The translations under genes and the position numbers were made by a program. This document shows, piece by piece, positions 35,401 through 49,784 of a DNA stretch of 64,000 nt. This stretch comes from Archilochus colubris. Its lineage: Eukaryota > Chordata > Aves > Apodiformes > Trochilidae. The stretch covers positions 144,350,052 to 144,414,051 of the forward strand of contig CM041083.1 of the NCBI GenBank assembly GCA_023079485.1, given 5' to 3'. The notes under the pieces were generated by a model that was not told the origin of the DNA, made no database searches, and saw only the letters and a list, made by a program, of their open reading frames with translations. Each line of letters begins with the position of its first letter. The stretch's first letter is position 1.

Positions 35401-38400
35401 AGGCACAAGAGCAGAGAAAGAAAATTCTAGCTTTAATTAGATGGTTAAATTCTGATTTAGAGAAGTGAGAAGTAGTTGAAAGCTTTGTTCTATTGATCAG
35501 AAATAAATAATGCTGCTGTGAATGGACTTGAACTGGTGACTTTTACAAAGCCACCTCAAATGCTGGGATATACATACAGGTTTTTTTTTAAAACTGTACC
35601 CTGGTAAACACTTTTAACTACAATGCTCAAAATTCATCTCTCTTACTAAGGAACAAAGGTAATTCTGAAAAACCTTAGGACTTACCCAGGAAAACAATTT
35701 CTGTCCTTGATTCAGTGTTTGTGAATGTTAAATGGATTTGATATCATGGTATGTAGTAGAGAAAACTGTATCACAAGGTAGCACTGACATAAAAGAAGCC
35801 TGCAACAATATTGATCATTGGAAGTTGCTGTTTCATGTATGCCTGCTTGGAACAACAGATTCCTACTTAGAGGTTACAGAATCTTTAATGTATGCTTGAG
35901 GTTGAAGGACAGCACACTTAAAGTGGGATTTGTATCATTTTGCTGGCTGTTTAACCTGCAAATTTCTCCTAAGAGCTGAATGGCAGAAAGGTGTTTGACA
36001 AACCTCTCCTGAGGCTACAGTAATGGCAAGGAAGGGAAGGAAAAGTGAAATGATAAAGTCTTGTAAAATACACGTTCTCAACAGAGCATTCACTAAAAAG
36101 TTATTTCAATTTAATAAACAAGCACCACTCACCATAAAACTCATACAGAGCCCTTCATAATATATCTCAAGAAATTACAAAGTGGCTATATCTGCCTGAT
36201 TTAAATAGGGAGATTTAGAAAAAAATGATTGTGCAATGGTGGTTGATTCAGGAAAAAATACAACACTTGTCAATACAAATTACCATGATGAAAAAAGTAC
36301 AAGGTTTATTGACATTTAAATTGTGTGGATCGGTGAAGCTCTTTGAAGGGCTGCTTGCATATTTAATGGAAAAGGATCTATGCTTCTCATTTGTGGGTTT
36401 GTATTGAAAGCAAAAACCCTAAGAAAATAATTTGAAGTTTTTTATATGAAAAATCAAATGCACACCTGTGTAGTTACACAAAAGCTTTGGATGCTTTAGT
36501 CACTGCTGGGGCTGCGTGCTTAGAAAATCTTGCAAACTGACAACAAAATTTTGAATAATGATCATCCCCTTAATATATTACCTTGATGGGATAATGAGGA
36601 TAATGAGGATATTAAATACAGTTGTTAAAAAAATAAACTTTGGGATGCCCTTGCATGAAGGATTTAAAATGCTGCATAAAAATTTCACATTTGAAAAGAA
36701 CAAACAAAATTACCTGAACCAACTGTGGGGTCCTGTTACTTTTTTGATATGTAAAATACTTCTGCAAATTTATTTTAGTTCATTATCTCTTGAAGTTGTC
36801 ATATTAATGCAAGCGTATTTATTAGTACATATTTAATTCTGTGAAACATATTTTATGGAACATTACAAGGGTAAATCGCGTCACAGTCTTTTCAAATGCA
36901 AAATAATTCAGATAAAGGGCCATTTTACCTAGAATAAAAATGCTTAACAAGTCATTACCAGCCAAGTTTCTAACTGAGCTGTCACAAATCAGCTACTGTG
37001 TCCATTTGACATCATGAGCAGGGGAAAAACATTCAGATGCACCTAACTGCCCCTATTCTACAGATGCACATGCACACACACACCTCAACAGGAATAGTAG
37101 AAGGTGCTCTGCAAAATACAGTTTAAAGTTCAGGTTGTCAACAAAGCAAGTGATAGAAGTGCAAATTAAGTGATTTAAAACATTAAATGATTTACTAAGA
37201 AACTGACCTGTACATGAAACCTGGTCTTTTATCTTTTCTACTCTTTTTTTTGAGGTGAGAACTTGTGTGAGATAAAAGCACCAGTTTTCCATTAGACTCT
37301 TAATAGGCTTACATCAATTTGATATGAAGAATAGCCAGTCAGTGCTGGCACAGCAGTTGGCATAGGTTGGTTCCTTCATTTCCGAAAAAATGATAAAAAG
37401 TAAAATTAAAAAATAATTTGCATATTTTTTCAAATACAGATTTCGCCTTCATAACTGTGTTTAAGCATATAAAAAAATCTATATGGACTGTCTGACATCC
37501 AGCTTTTCCCTTAAAGGAATACGCTAACAATGTGAATGCTTCAAGGTATACACTTCTTACACAGTTGTATCTGTCAAAAAATATGCCTTGTGCTCAGCTG
37601 CCTTGCCCTATGGCAGACACAGTAATGTGTGTGGAGTGGAGCTGAGAGCTTAAACATTATTATAAGGTAAAAAGAGGTTAGCTGTGGTCCAGCACTGTCA
37701 GTTGTGTATTGTCAATTCTGTATTTCTCTTTTCCTGTTTTTTTTTCACTTCTGGTAGTTTTGGAAAATCTATTTGATGTAGTCTCGAGAGGCACTACTGT
37801 ACAGGAGACCATGAAGGTAATATTTAGCTCTTGTGCTGCTTATTATATCAGCAAATATTGGTCACTGGAAAATTATCAATCATCCCAAGATACTGCTGCC
37901 CATTTCTCTTTTAAATATGTGTGTGCATGTGTGTATGTGTATAGTTTACTACAGTACAAATAAACACTAAGATATTTGATGTAACTTTCTGGCAGGAAAT
38001 TCTGTTTATTGTTGGGAGAGAGAAGGATGACAGAAAACAAGAAATGTGAAAGGTGTTTTGGCTTGCTCTGTGGAGTCAATGGGAACATAGGAACTGTCAG
38101 GAACAGCAGTTTTCAGGAAAAAGCATCCTTAGCACTGCCGATTACTGGCAAGTAATGAAACTGATCCTGCCACACAGTCAGGACCCTTGCTTAGCCTTTT
38201 GGTTCCTTGCATTTGTCACCTGGCACCAAGATCCTCCAATCCCATGGGATGCTTTAGACTTGGTAGCACCACTGAAGAGCTGAAAGGTAGCATGCAATCC
38301 ATATCCATTCTATAGTAATAAGCTTAAATACCATTTATTGCTTTCTTCCCTCTTTCTGAACAAGTTTTTTGTTGTTTGTTTTTTTTTTTCTTGAGAATTC

Positions 38401-39257
38401 CATGGGTTTAAGTTTTCATATAAAGCTTCAAGAAATAAGTTTGCTTTTTACACAAAATTGGTTCCATTTTCTTGTAACGAAAATGCAGTTCCTACAAGGT
38501 AACAGATTTTGACTGAACTTACACTTAACTTTACACTTAACTTTAATAAAAAAGAAATTATAGTTAATAATTTGAAAATTAGCATGTCATCACACAAAGA
38601 CTTGACCTTCATTCTAAATTTTTTTAGTAACTCATAATAAGTGTCATCATTAAAAAGGAACCTGAGTATTCTGTTTCATTTTAATCAGACAGCAGATGAC
38701 AAATTATTGTAATGGAATCAAGCTGAAATCATACTTGATCTCTCAAGGTGCTCATTTCCTTTCATATATTTTCAAACTCACTCCATAAGTCCTCCCATAT
38801 GCCAGAGGAAATATTAATATATTCTCTATGTAATCAGAAAATTTCAGACCTTGTTTGATTGGATAAAGCATAGTAATTAGCTTAGTAAAGGATATTTCTA
38901 TCCTTTGGTTGTTTTCTTCTAGTGCTGCCTGAGTTTTACTGGAACAACCCAATATGCTTTGAAAAATTTCAGACCCTTTAATTTCAGAAAATGCCCACTC
39001 AGAAATGTGAAAAAAAAGACATGTACACATGTGTGTACAAAGGGACTAAACACTCTGAAGCTTTGAAGGATTCCTACAATACCTTATTAATTATTTTTTA
39101 ACAATTCAACAACAATTCCTGTTGTTTTCACAAATGATTTCATGACCATTTCTTTGAAAGCCTTTTAATAGGAAGTCCTACAGATGAGACAGCTTTCTGG
39201 ATTCAGCTTTCATCAAGTTGCAGATGAATAAGTTCAGTACCATTAAAAAGTAACTCC

Positions 39258-39372
39258 TCCACAAAACCAAACCAAACCAAACCAAAACAAAACAAAGAAG
39301 GCCCAAAACAAAATAAAACCACAAACGAACAAAAAGCACAAATGAAAAGAACCCAACCAAACAAAAAAAAAA
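39258..39372 (+). repeat. A/C-rich simple sequence (AACCA/AAAAC)n
   Basis: Units of ACCAA give way to AAAAC and AAACC with scattered G. Low complexity; the minus-strand Phe/Leu-rich frame over it (39178-39429) is an artefact. Confidence 0.8.
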
Positions 39373-40019
39373 CAGATGACTTTGTGGAGGGTTGATGGCA
39401 CTAAACAATATCCAGGGGATTCTGGGCATTAAAGAGATAAAAGATTTTTTTTTTCATTTTAGCTGTATTTGCATTTTTTTTGTAGGTAATAATAGACATC
39501 TTTAAATTAGGTGAAGACACCTGTTTATAATATATATGTTGCTTGTAAGTTACAATCAGAATCACTGGAAATCCAGATATCACTGGCTTGAAAAAAAAAC
39601 AGGAATAAGTAACTCCTAATGAATGTCTGATGTGTGACTCATAATTCAATGTTTTCAGTATCTGTCTTAACCAGCTTCTTCATAGCTAGATAAATTACTC
39701 TATTAGTGTCATATGGTAAAACAGAGTATTTAACATTAAAATACTGAAACAGTTTTCTCTGGATAGGTAAAAGTAATGTTCACAAGGGAAAAAAAACGAG
39801 CAGATGTTTCTATAAATGGCAAATATACTTGTAATTCTACCTGTTAAGAGGTGAATGAAATAGATGGTATTTATGTAGGACATAAATAGGGATAACTGTA
39901 GCTTCAAGTTAGCTCATAGTTAATTCTGCAATTTCCTTTCTGTCTCCCAGTTCAAGCTAAACAATTTTCCTACCCAAATGAATAACATATGCTCTCAAGC
40001 TTGCAGTCAGTGATTTAGG

Positions 40020-40078
40020 TAAAAAAACAAAAAAAAAACAAAACAAAAAAAAAACAAAAACAAAAACAAAAAAACCAA
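40020..40078 (+). repeat. A-rich (AAAAAC)n tract
   Basis: Runs of A broken only by single C, with five or six AAAAAC-like units. Simple sequence, with no retrocopy recognisable on either side. Confidence 0.85.
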
Positions 40079-41477
40079 ATAAGATCTAATTTAAGATATA
40101 AGAAAAGGTATACTTATATTCAACATTTTTTACTGATGTACAAGACAAAGCTGAACTCGGTCAAAGCATAAAATGTTGTTCACCCTTATTGCTGTGGCTT
40201 GACAGACTTAGATTTTTGTGAAGCTGGTAATTTGTTTTTCTTTGGAAAGTGTTTTGAACCTGTGCTGAGGTAGAGGGTGGTCAGTAAGTTGAAAAAATAC
40301 ATGAAATATAAAGTTACAATTAATTTTTTTCATTCTCCTCACTACTCTCAAGTCCATACAAAGGCTATTTTGATGTTTATTTGAAGTGTGACCAACAAGT
40401 TTTTTTTAAATGGTTTTGTATGTCTGTATAAATCTCTGCCCAACCACTCTTCTACAGTTTGTAAATTCCTAATGGACAGAAGTCTTTTTCATTTAGTCTG
40501 AAAAATACAGTCTCAAACTTAATACTTCTGAACTGCTATTTCTGATATCAGCTGTTTTATTGTTATTTTATGGTGGAACTCCATCACAAGCTTTCCATTT
40601 TCCTGTTTTGGTGATAGCCAAGATGTCTGGGCTTCCTTGATTCAGAATAAGGTGGATATATTGCTGTATTTTGTTTGAGATTTGGCGCCTAATCTATCCT
40701 AAAACATCATTAGATGCCTTGGTATAAGGCTGGAATAAGTATCTAGGTTGATACAAATGTCCTGAATAAAAATCACATAAGAAAGCCTCTGGAATGTTAA
40801 TGCTGGGCAAATCATCTTAATTCATGCCTCTAGTTTTGTTGGCCAAATGTCTTCAGTTCTAAGCTACATACTGGATGTGTAGAAAGTTGTAACCAAACCT
40901 TTTTTTTAATTTTTTTTTTATTCCTAGGAACTCCTCATTGCTATAATTTTTATAGGCAGGCTGGTATCTTTTCTTTCTTAGCACGTACTTAATTGAATAT
41001 AAATAAATCATGAATGGCCTCACTTCACAGCTGTAAATGCATACTGAAACCCAAATTCAAGGCATACATTTTGTTAATGCAGGAAGCATAAATGCTGTGG
41101 AATTAATATGAGTGACTAAGTGTTCATTTTCAATAACCTCTGTTTCATAAGTCTATAATAATTATCTACATAACGTCCCTGGTTATTAGGCAATTAACAC
41201 ATTTTAATGATGAGAAGATTCATTCACTAAAACGAAATGTGTGTTTTTCCTTATGGCACGATTCCTCTTCCTTCCTTGGTCAGAGTAGATAAAAGGAGTA
41301 ACAAAATTTAAATAAGTATATCACTCTTCAGCAGAACAGACAAATGTTCATGGTCTCCCATTAACCTTCTTCTCTCCATTTGCACTCCTTTTACAGCCAA
41401 AGGAAAACCTCTGCCTCAGCAGTGTCTGAACACACTAAAATAATGTTCAGCGTGAGTTGTGCTCCCAGTTTGCAACT

Positions 41478-41495
41478 CACTCTCTGCAGAGAGTG
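41478..41495. repeat. Perfect 18-base palindrome
   Basis: CACTCTCTGCAGAGAGTG equals its own reverse complement, centred on CTGCAG. It lies in a slightly GC-richer patch (41.38-41.66 kb) with no identified gene. It could be a dimeric protein-binding site or chance. Confidence 0.8.
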
Positions 41496-43279
41496 CAGAG
41501 CCTTCCTGTCTGAATGGGTTTTAGGGGAGTTTCATGTTGTGTAAAGAGTTGTCCTGCTCAAACCAGACAGGGTTGAAGTATGGGATTTGTGCCACTGACT
41601 CCATCACAGGTCACTGTGACACGGAGAGATCTTGAACAGCAGGTTACAGCTCAAGAGCTGCAAGACCAGCTCATAGGTACCCTTGTATGATTTCCTTGTC
41701 CCCCACATTATTGTGCTTAGAGTATCTCAAACTTTCTTGTTTTGGATCTGGAATGTGTGGGAAAGAGAAGGCTCATGTGGAACTGAACGTGTCTCCTTGT
41801 TGTTAGTTAGATTTTTTTAAATCTGAGTTTTCCAGTTTATCTACTGATTCTTATTTTTGCAATACTGGATCATGATGGTTTCCTAGTTCCATCAACATGC
41901 TCCAACATCTCCTGCTAAAGAGTCATCTTTTAATATGGGTACTAAAGCCAGACACAATTGGACCCCCAGCATAATATTAGAGAAGAGAAAGTTCTTTCCC
42001 TTAGTTTTAAAGAATTAAACACAATTTTTGAAAATTTCTAAATTTGGGGGTCTGGAAGACAAGGAGGTGTCATGACTAACCCTTTAATTTAAAATTAGGC
42101 AGCTGTCCCCCCAGAACAAATAAACTGAACTACTGTAGTTATATTAATTCACAGAAACATCAGTATTTATCACAATACCAGTCTTAAACCATTAATTTAA
42201 CACCACCATAACTCCCAGATATGGTAATATATTATTGATATTAACTTACTAATTTTTATCTGCTCTTCAGCATCAAAATGATATCACCGCTCTCCAAATA
42301 CACCTGGGATTTGACATATCATAAATGAAGATAATGTCCCATTTTCCTAAAAGTGCAAGCAAAGACTACCTTATAAGTAATAAGAAAAAAATCTCTGAGC
42401 TATTAAAAGATGCATTAAACTTTGTTTTATACACTTTGTGTTACCAAGCTCATGTATATGATTTTCTACCTGAATTTTAAATAAATTATTACCTGCATAT
42501 AATAATTTTTTAATTCAGTAGGTAAAACAAAATTAAGGACAACATTCCTAAGTTTTTGTTATAAAAAAGCTATTACATTGTCAGTGAATCTACTTTGGGT
42601 AAATGCAGAGAGGATGCTTCATCTCATTTTAATATTAAAATATTTTTGCAAGATCAAAAAATTTCTTTCAAAATAAATAAATAGTTTTGCTGTTTTGCTG
42701 ATTTTTCAAGGAAACATTTTATGGTAATGAAATTAACTATTTCATTTTGAACAAAGGTAATATGAAATGGTTTTAACATTTTTGAAAAAAATACTCTAAT
42801 GCCTCCTATTTATGGCTGAATATTTTGCTATTGTTGTTGTAAATTCGTGCTAAAAATGTTTTAAATCCTCCTGCATTAGATAACTGTTATCTAAGTCACC
42901 GAGCTTGCACTGAAGACAGTCACTCTTTCTACATAGCCCCTTCAGATTCAGAGAAGTCTTCTGCTCTGCAGCAAATGTTGTTTTGCTTGACCTTTTTCTG
43001 AAAATCTTATTAAAAATGTTACATAGACAAGGAAGTTATTTGGGCTCATCTCTGCTGTAAGATGGACTACCTCGAGGATATTTTTTGTATCAGGAAATCA
43101 GCTTTAACCTGACACTCAGTAGCGTCATGTATTTTTAATAAAAATTCAACGGGTCCTTGATACCTATGTGAAAGTGTTGCTTTAGACATAGATATTTCTG
43201 AAAATTAATTGGGAAGGTAGGATTATTTTCTTATTATTCTTAAGATGTGTTGACTGTACTGCCCTCTTGTTCACCAACA

Positions 43280-43307
43280 GATACATCTGAGTAGGCTCAG
43301 ATGTATC
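43280..43307. repeat. Perfect 12-base inverted repeat with 4-base loop
   Basis: GATACATCTGAG (43280-43291) and its exact complement CTCAGATGTATC (43296-43307) flank the loop TAGG. In DNA this could be a small cruciform, in RNA a stable short hairpin. It is too short for a typical pre-microRNA. Confidence 0.85.
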
Positions 43308-44969
43308 CAGTCATTTAATTGGATTTACTTCAGATGATTTTGACAAGGTATGAAATTTTAAAAATGTGGAAGGGAAAAGGACAGCATAGTCTTATAAATA
43401 AAATTGGGTTAATCAAAACCTTTTTTTCTTGTCTTCCACATTGCTTTTTGCCACATAACTTTTATATGGCATATTCTTGATGCCTCCGACTGGCTTTTTA
43501 ACTGGGTTATGTGTTCATTTTATGAAGGGAAGATAGAAGAATAGCCAATGGAACTGCCAGGGCAAGTTCCTCTGTTTGTTGGTCTCCTTCTTCTAAAGGG
43601 CATGAGTTGTCTGCTGTAGGCATAAGCTGCTTGTTATCTGAGTTCAGCAATAGGTCAGTTCTTTTCTCAATAGGTTTCACTACAGTCAGATTCAGCTATA
43701 GCACTGTTTTATTTTCTGCTGTTGTTTTCTTTCCCAAGAGGATGAAGTAAAGAAACCTAAAAGCACAATTAAAGTTAAACAAGGGATGAGGACCAAGGGA
43801 GAAATTCTGATAAGACGCATGTTGGTCAATGTTTGTGCCATATTATGGAAATATGTGCCCTTTAAGTGGAGCTTTGAGCCAACACTACTAATGTATAATA
43901 TTCTGAAGAAATAGATGGCTACATCAGATCTTCTTGTCATACTTCAAGTTCAAACCCACTGACAATATCTTTAGGGCTCACGCAATCTTATCTACTACAA
44001 CAAGCTCTAATTTACCCATCCCTGCTATCCTAAGATACTTCCCCAAGGAGGCAGGGCAGACTTCCTTGGTTTTATACATCTATATTTATATTTATAAAAG
44101 ATCATGACCACCTCATGTCCATATTTTAGGAAGCAAACTACCCTCCCTTGACACTTTTTGTGAGCTTGCATCCTGGAGTTTCTTTCATTTTCCTCCTGTT
44201 GATTTATGTTTATTACTGTATTTTGTCCCTCCAGTCCTAATGGAAAAGATCTTAAAACAACTTCCCCATCTCTTCTGACATGAAGTCAAACCTAACAATC
44301 TTTTCATCTTAATCAGGTGTGAGGGTGACTAAAAGAATTCCACAGACTGAGCTCCCATATTCTCCCCTTCTTCTCCCTCCTGCTGACCTTTCTGAAGGTT
44401 GCCTTGTTTCTCCTTCCCTATCTTTTATCCCTCTGCCACATTTTTGCTTTCTGGCAGTGTTTTTGCTTTTGATACCAGGTTATTACACTGGCTCTCTTTA
44501 AAACCTAGGGAGGGAACGACCTCACTGAGTTAATGGGACCCCCATACTTACTTTATTAAAGTGACTTCACTGACGGGGGTCAGTATTTTTTCTCATTAAA
44601 ATTTGTCTTCTCTTGTGTTCAAAACTGTGAGTAGGATCTCTTGCTTTCCACTCTTTTTCTAGAGGTAGATAATATGACATAGCTTTCACTGGGAAGGAAA
44701 CTGGGGACAAGATAAAGGACTTTTCTTACAGGCAACTAGCATCAGAAGATCCAGTAATCAGTGTTAAGTCTCATGTTCTTTCCTGGCACGAAGCAATGTC
44801 AGCTCATCACAGTTGCAGTCCTGGGCAAACTGGAATTTCTGGATATCATGAGAAAGTAAATAGCATAGTATGCAATTACTTATCATCGATAAGGAAATTT
44901 TCTGCATGTCTTATATAAGTCTAATATGTATATTATTTTCTCAGCCAAGATGACTTTGAGGTGTGGGTT

Positions 44970-45050
44970 GATTTTTTTTGTTTGGTTTTTTGTTTTGTTT
45001 TGTTTTTTTGTTTTGTTTTGTTTTGGGTTTTTTTTATTATTATTATTTTC
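44970..45050 (+). repeat. T/G-rich (TTTTG)n simple sequence
   Basis: TTTTG-like units and T runs, ending in (TTA)n. The minus-strand Lys/Thr/Gln-rich frame here is a translation of this repeat. Confidence 0.8.
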
Positions 45051-45589
45051 GTAATGGCCAGTCCAGGAAGTGGCATAACATAAAAGAAAAATATTAGCTT
45101 ATATAAATGTGGGATGAGTACATCATTTAGATAAATAAAGAATACCTCACAAATGCCACACACCTTATGATAAGTTTAAATCTTTTTTATTTCTGGTATT
45201 GAAATAGTTCTGGGCTGTGTTTGAAATATTTCCCAAACTTTATGTCCCCTTAGTTTATAAATTTATGGCTTAGATACATTTCTATGGCCATTAATTACAG
45301 TCTTATCTAATAACCTTTATTCAAACTGATGGGATCTTTGCCTGAGTGGTGACTATTTAACTGAGAGATGATTAAATATATACAGTATAATTTAAAATGG
45401 CCAAGATACTTTTAAAATCCAGGAAAACAAAGCTAAAGTTTATTTAAAGGAAGTGAAACTGTTTAGAATAGGCAGTTAGATCCACTCATGTCAGCAGTTT
45501 TGTCATTCATATAGCAGGAACCTGTCCAGATGCCAGGCTAGTTGTTCAAGCTTTAGATCTGTTTGGATGCAAAATAGAAGTGGACTGAG

Positions 45590-45680
45590 GGTTTTTATTG
45601 GTTTTTTGTTGGTTTTGTTTTGGTTAGTTTTGTTTGGGTTTTTTTTTTTTGTTTGTTTTTGGTTTTGTTTTTTTTTTGTT
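45590..45680 (+). repeat. T/G-rich simple sequence
   Basis: T runs broken by G and GG (TTGG, TTTTG units). Its complement gives a Lys/Asn/Gln-rich false frame. Confidence 0.8.
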
Positions 45681-46247
45681 ACCAATAGAACCCTGTTGGA
45701 TTGTTGTACACTCTTACTGTATTGCAAAAATACTTAAGGAATACTTTAGGAATGTGTACTGACATGTACATTTGGAGGTTGGCTGCAATATAATCAGTTC
45801 TCTTAGATTTAAGAAAAAAGTAATATTATGGGTATTCATTGTGCCAATAGATAACCAAATAAAAACTATCCTTAAAATGTCTGTTCATATGTCCTGTTTC
45901 TTTCACTTAAGACAAGGCATTGTATTTGGATAATTCTTAGACAGAAGAAAAAGATTTACTGTTGATGTTATATTACTTTTTAAAAGTTTCATTTTAAGAC
46001 TTTTTATGAAACAATTTTGGTATTAGTTTGTCTGCTTGGGATCTGATCATGACACTTGTAGTGTGAGCAGTGTTGAAAAAGTGATTCCCTTAGGCCTCTG
46101 GGCTCAAAAAGAGAGAACCCAGGAAGGACAAGATAAAATCTGTAAAGGTACCTTGTGTTTTACATAGTCACACAGACTGATCTTCATTATTAAAATCAAC
46201 CTAAATTCACAGATCAGTCTTTTCTCTAGGATGATCAATGTAGAAAC

Positions 46248-46666
<419 letters not shown>

Positions 46667-49202
46667 TTGTCACACTAGAGGTTTTACATAGCGACTGTCA
46701 TAAAAAGAATATGGGAAAAAGAAGGGACACTGAGGTTCATGTCAGAATGCCTTTTCTTTCTTTTGATGTTCAGTGATAGCTGTCTAATGTTGCCATCATG
46801 GAAACCTGATGAATAAGGCAAACAAAAATAATTTCTGGCCATTCACTGGTATCTGATACTGACTTGCTGATCTAATACACACATAAAAGTAATGTGAATC
46901 CTCAGGTGAACTACACTACTACCAGGAAGCAACATTCAACTCAATAGAAACATCTCCTGTAACAAATCCAAAACCTTAAAATAAGAGATCAAAATTTGTG
47001 ACAAAAGGATTAATACTCCTGTCTTTGAAACTGATAGATGCTGTAGAACCTTAACTTAATCAAGTACTAAAAAAAACCCAACCCAAACCACTTTATTTCA
47101 CCAGATCATCAACCTCTGTAAGTATACACTCCAGACCATGTTCTAGGGATAGCATTGCCATAGCAATAGTAGTTTTGTACATGGGAAACAAACATTACCA
47201 TGTTCCTAACATGAGTTAAACTGTTATATGGCTATAATGAAACAATTTAAAAATAAATAAATAACATTAGAAATGCTCCCTCGTTATGAGTGGTTATGCT
47301 GATGTGAATATAATGGCTGTTTTGTTAAAGGAATTCGTATATTATATTAAAGCATGGGAGTGCAGGTAAACCTTCATTGCTATTAGTGCCTCTTAATGGG
47401 ATTTACAAATTAGCAACATTTTGACTAAAGGGACTTGAAGGTTAGAGTTATCCTTTCCCTGCATTTCTAATAGCAGCCATGGAGATGCCACAACAGGGAA
47501 TAAAGAAAGAAGGCAGGCTACAGCTCAAGCTTTTTTATCTTATTAGCCAATAGAAAAATGACAAAGTGGTCTGGCACATAAACCCTTTATAATTACAAGG
47601 TAGTTAAAAGTGAGGAAATTGTCAGTAACTGCAGTGCATTTGGACAAAACCCCTGCAATTTGAGTTAATTATCTCTACAGAGTTCTTGTTCTGAGCAAAA
47701 CACAATTTTATGTAGTATTATTGTATTAGGACTTTATTTATACTTGCTTTTTACATAGCCTTATTAAAAATAAAAACAGAGAGATCCAGAAACAGCGTTT
47801 GAAAAGTTTGTTAAAAGAGTCCAACTCCCATTAAACAGGCATTGGAATGCAAAGCACTTCTAACATCCCGTTTTCAAGTTGCAAGGGCATAATGAAGAAT
47901 TGAGGAGGGGGGCTGAGACATCTTACATTAATCTTGACTACATCCTAAGGCAGTACAACAGATCTGCTGAACCCAGTGGAGTTCTATCTGCCCTAAGCAG
48001 CTGAGCCTCTGGATAATTATGATTCAAAGCTGTGCTGTTGTCTCACTTTTTTTTTTTCCCCCTGCTCTTTTTAAGATCCCTCTTTTTACTAAAACTGTGG
48101 AAAGCTCAGGAGCCTTGAATGTTTGAGTTATGTCATTTTTGAACATAAAAAAAAATAATTTCCCCAGATAACACAAACAAATTGGAGGGATCACTTGTCT
48201 TAATGAAATGAAATGTCTTAATAAATAAGTAGACTTAAATATTGCATGTTATGGTGATAAACCCAGAGCTACTGATTCTCTGAGCTAAGGTGGACAAAAC
48301 TTAGTAAGTGTACAGCAAACTTTAAAAGTAAAGTTCAGTAAAAACGATGTAAAGTGAGCATTTGTAAATTTAGCAGCTATCTATGATTCAAAATATGTTG
48401 TCTTCTGTTATGTATAGGAACATTGCTATTTTGATGAACTGTAAACTGTAATTATAATCAATATGCACCAAGTATAAGTAGAAAGTATAAAAGTAAACCA
48501 TTGAAAAGCATATTTTAAGAAGTTTTCTAGCTTTTATTTATGATTATAAGGTTGAACCCAGACAACTTCCTTCATTTCTGGGCACTGAACCCTTGAAAGA
48601 AAATTTAAAAAACAGCAAAAAAAAAGTAATTAGACTCATGTTGAAAGAAAAGTAGGAAAAGCTGAAGTTTTTATGGTTCAGCTGAGTCTCAAATGATCAA
48701 ATATGGTTGCACAGTTCCTTTGGGGTAGGGAAACGTATTTCTCATGTTCAGAAAAGATAGCACTGCTGACCTTAAGTATAACTGAAGAGAGCTGAAATTA
48801 AACTTGTTTTCCATTAGTGATATCCATACTGATGTGGATTTCCTCCTCTTCCTTCCTCTGCTAGGACAATCAGACCCCACCAGTCTATCTTAGGCTGTAT
48901 AGATGTATAAAATCAATGTTCTTTAAAGCTGAACAAAACAAAGCTTTTTATCTGGACGGGATACACAGAGGGAATATGATATATCAAGTACTGCTTCTAT
49001 TTTGCTTGGATATCTTGATTCCAGTCTGTTTTGTGACAACAAAATGATCTGCAAAAGCACCTGATGACCTTTTGCTACTGCTGAATATTTAAAATGAAGT
49101 TGTGAATGGTCTCAGTATGATAAACTTTACTATATAGGCTTTAATATATTATAAAAACCAAAGCAAAACAAAACAAAACCGTTGAAATACAGGTAGGCAT
49201 GC

Positions 49203-49742
49203 ATGCATTTAATTGGGAAAGAAACCAGTCCTCTTCTTCCCCTGTACTCAGCGCTGGTTCGGCCACACCTCGAGTACTGTGTCCAGTTCTGGGCCCCTCA
49301 GTTTAAGAAGGATGTAGAGGTCCTGGAACAGGTCCAAAGGAGGGCAACCAGGCTGGTGAAGGGACTCGAGCACAGGCCCTATGAGGAGAGGCTGAGAGAG
49401 CTGGGGCTGTTCAGCCTGAAGAAGAGGAGGCTCAGGGGAGACCTCATTGCTGTCTACAACTACCTGAAAGGAGGCTGTAGCGAGGTGGGAACTGGACTCT
49501 TTTCACAGACGACCTTCAACAAGACAAGAGGACACAGTATTAAGTTGTGCCAGGGGAGGTTTAGGTTAGATATTAGAAAGAATTTCTTCACGGAGAGGGT
49601 GATTAGGCTATGGAATGGACTGCCCGGGGAGGTGGTAGATTCTCCGTCCCTGGAGACATTTAAAAAAGACTGGATGTGGCACTCAGTGCCATGGTCTAGC
49701 AACTGCTCCGGTGGGTCAAGGGTTGGACTAGATGATCTCTGA
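49203..49742 (+). pseudogene. CR1 ORF2 C-terminal fragment, frameshifted near the end
   Basis: The frame of 179 codons begins with about 11 codons of flanking sequence and enters CR1 at [15 protein letters not shown]. It continues through [42 protein letters not shown] and [10 protein letters not shown]. After SLETFKK one base is missing from an A run near 49662-49668 compared with the 31.4 kb copy. The last codons therefore read DWMWHSVPW instead of the family's RLDVALS ending, and the frame overshoots into the 3' UTR. No catalytic motifs are present. Confidence 0.9.
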
Positions 49743-49784
49743 GGTCCCTTCCAACCCGGCTAATTCTATGATTCTATGATTCTT
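49230..49784 (+). mobile_element. CR1 LINE, 5'-truncated, recent-looking
   Basis: Sense-strand copy starting near CTTCCCCTGTACTCAGCGC and ending in two ATTCTATG octamers plus a partial third at 49764-49784. The 3' UTR reads GGGTCAAGGGTTGGACTAG, as in the 31.4 kb copy. An A/C-rich run (AAAACAAAACAAAACC) lies about 50 bases upstream of its 5' end. Confidence 0.96.
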
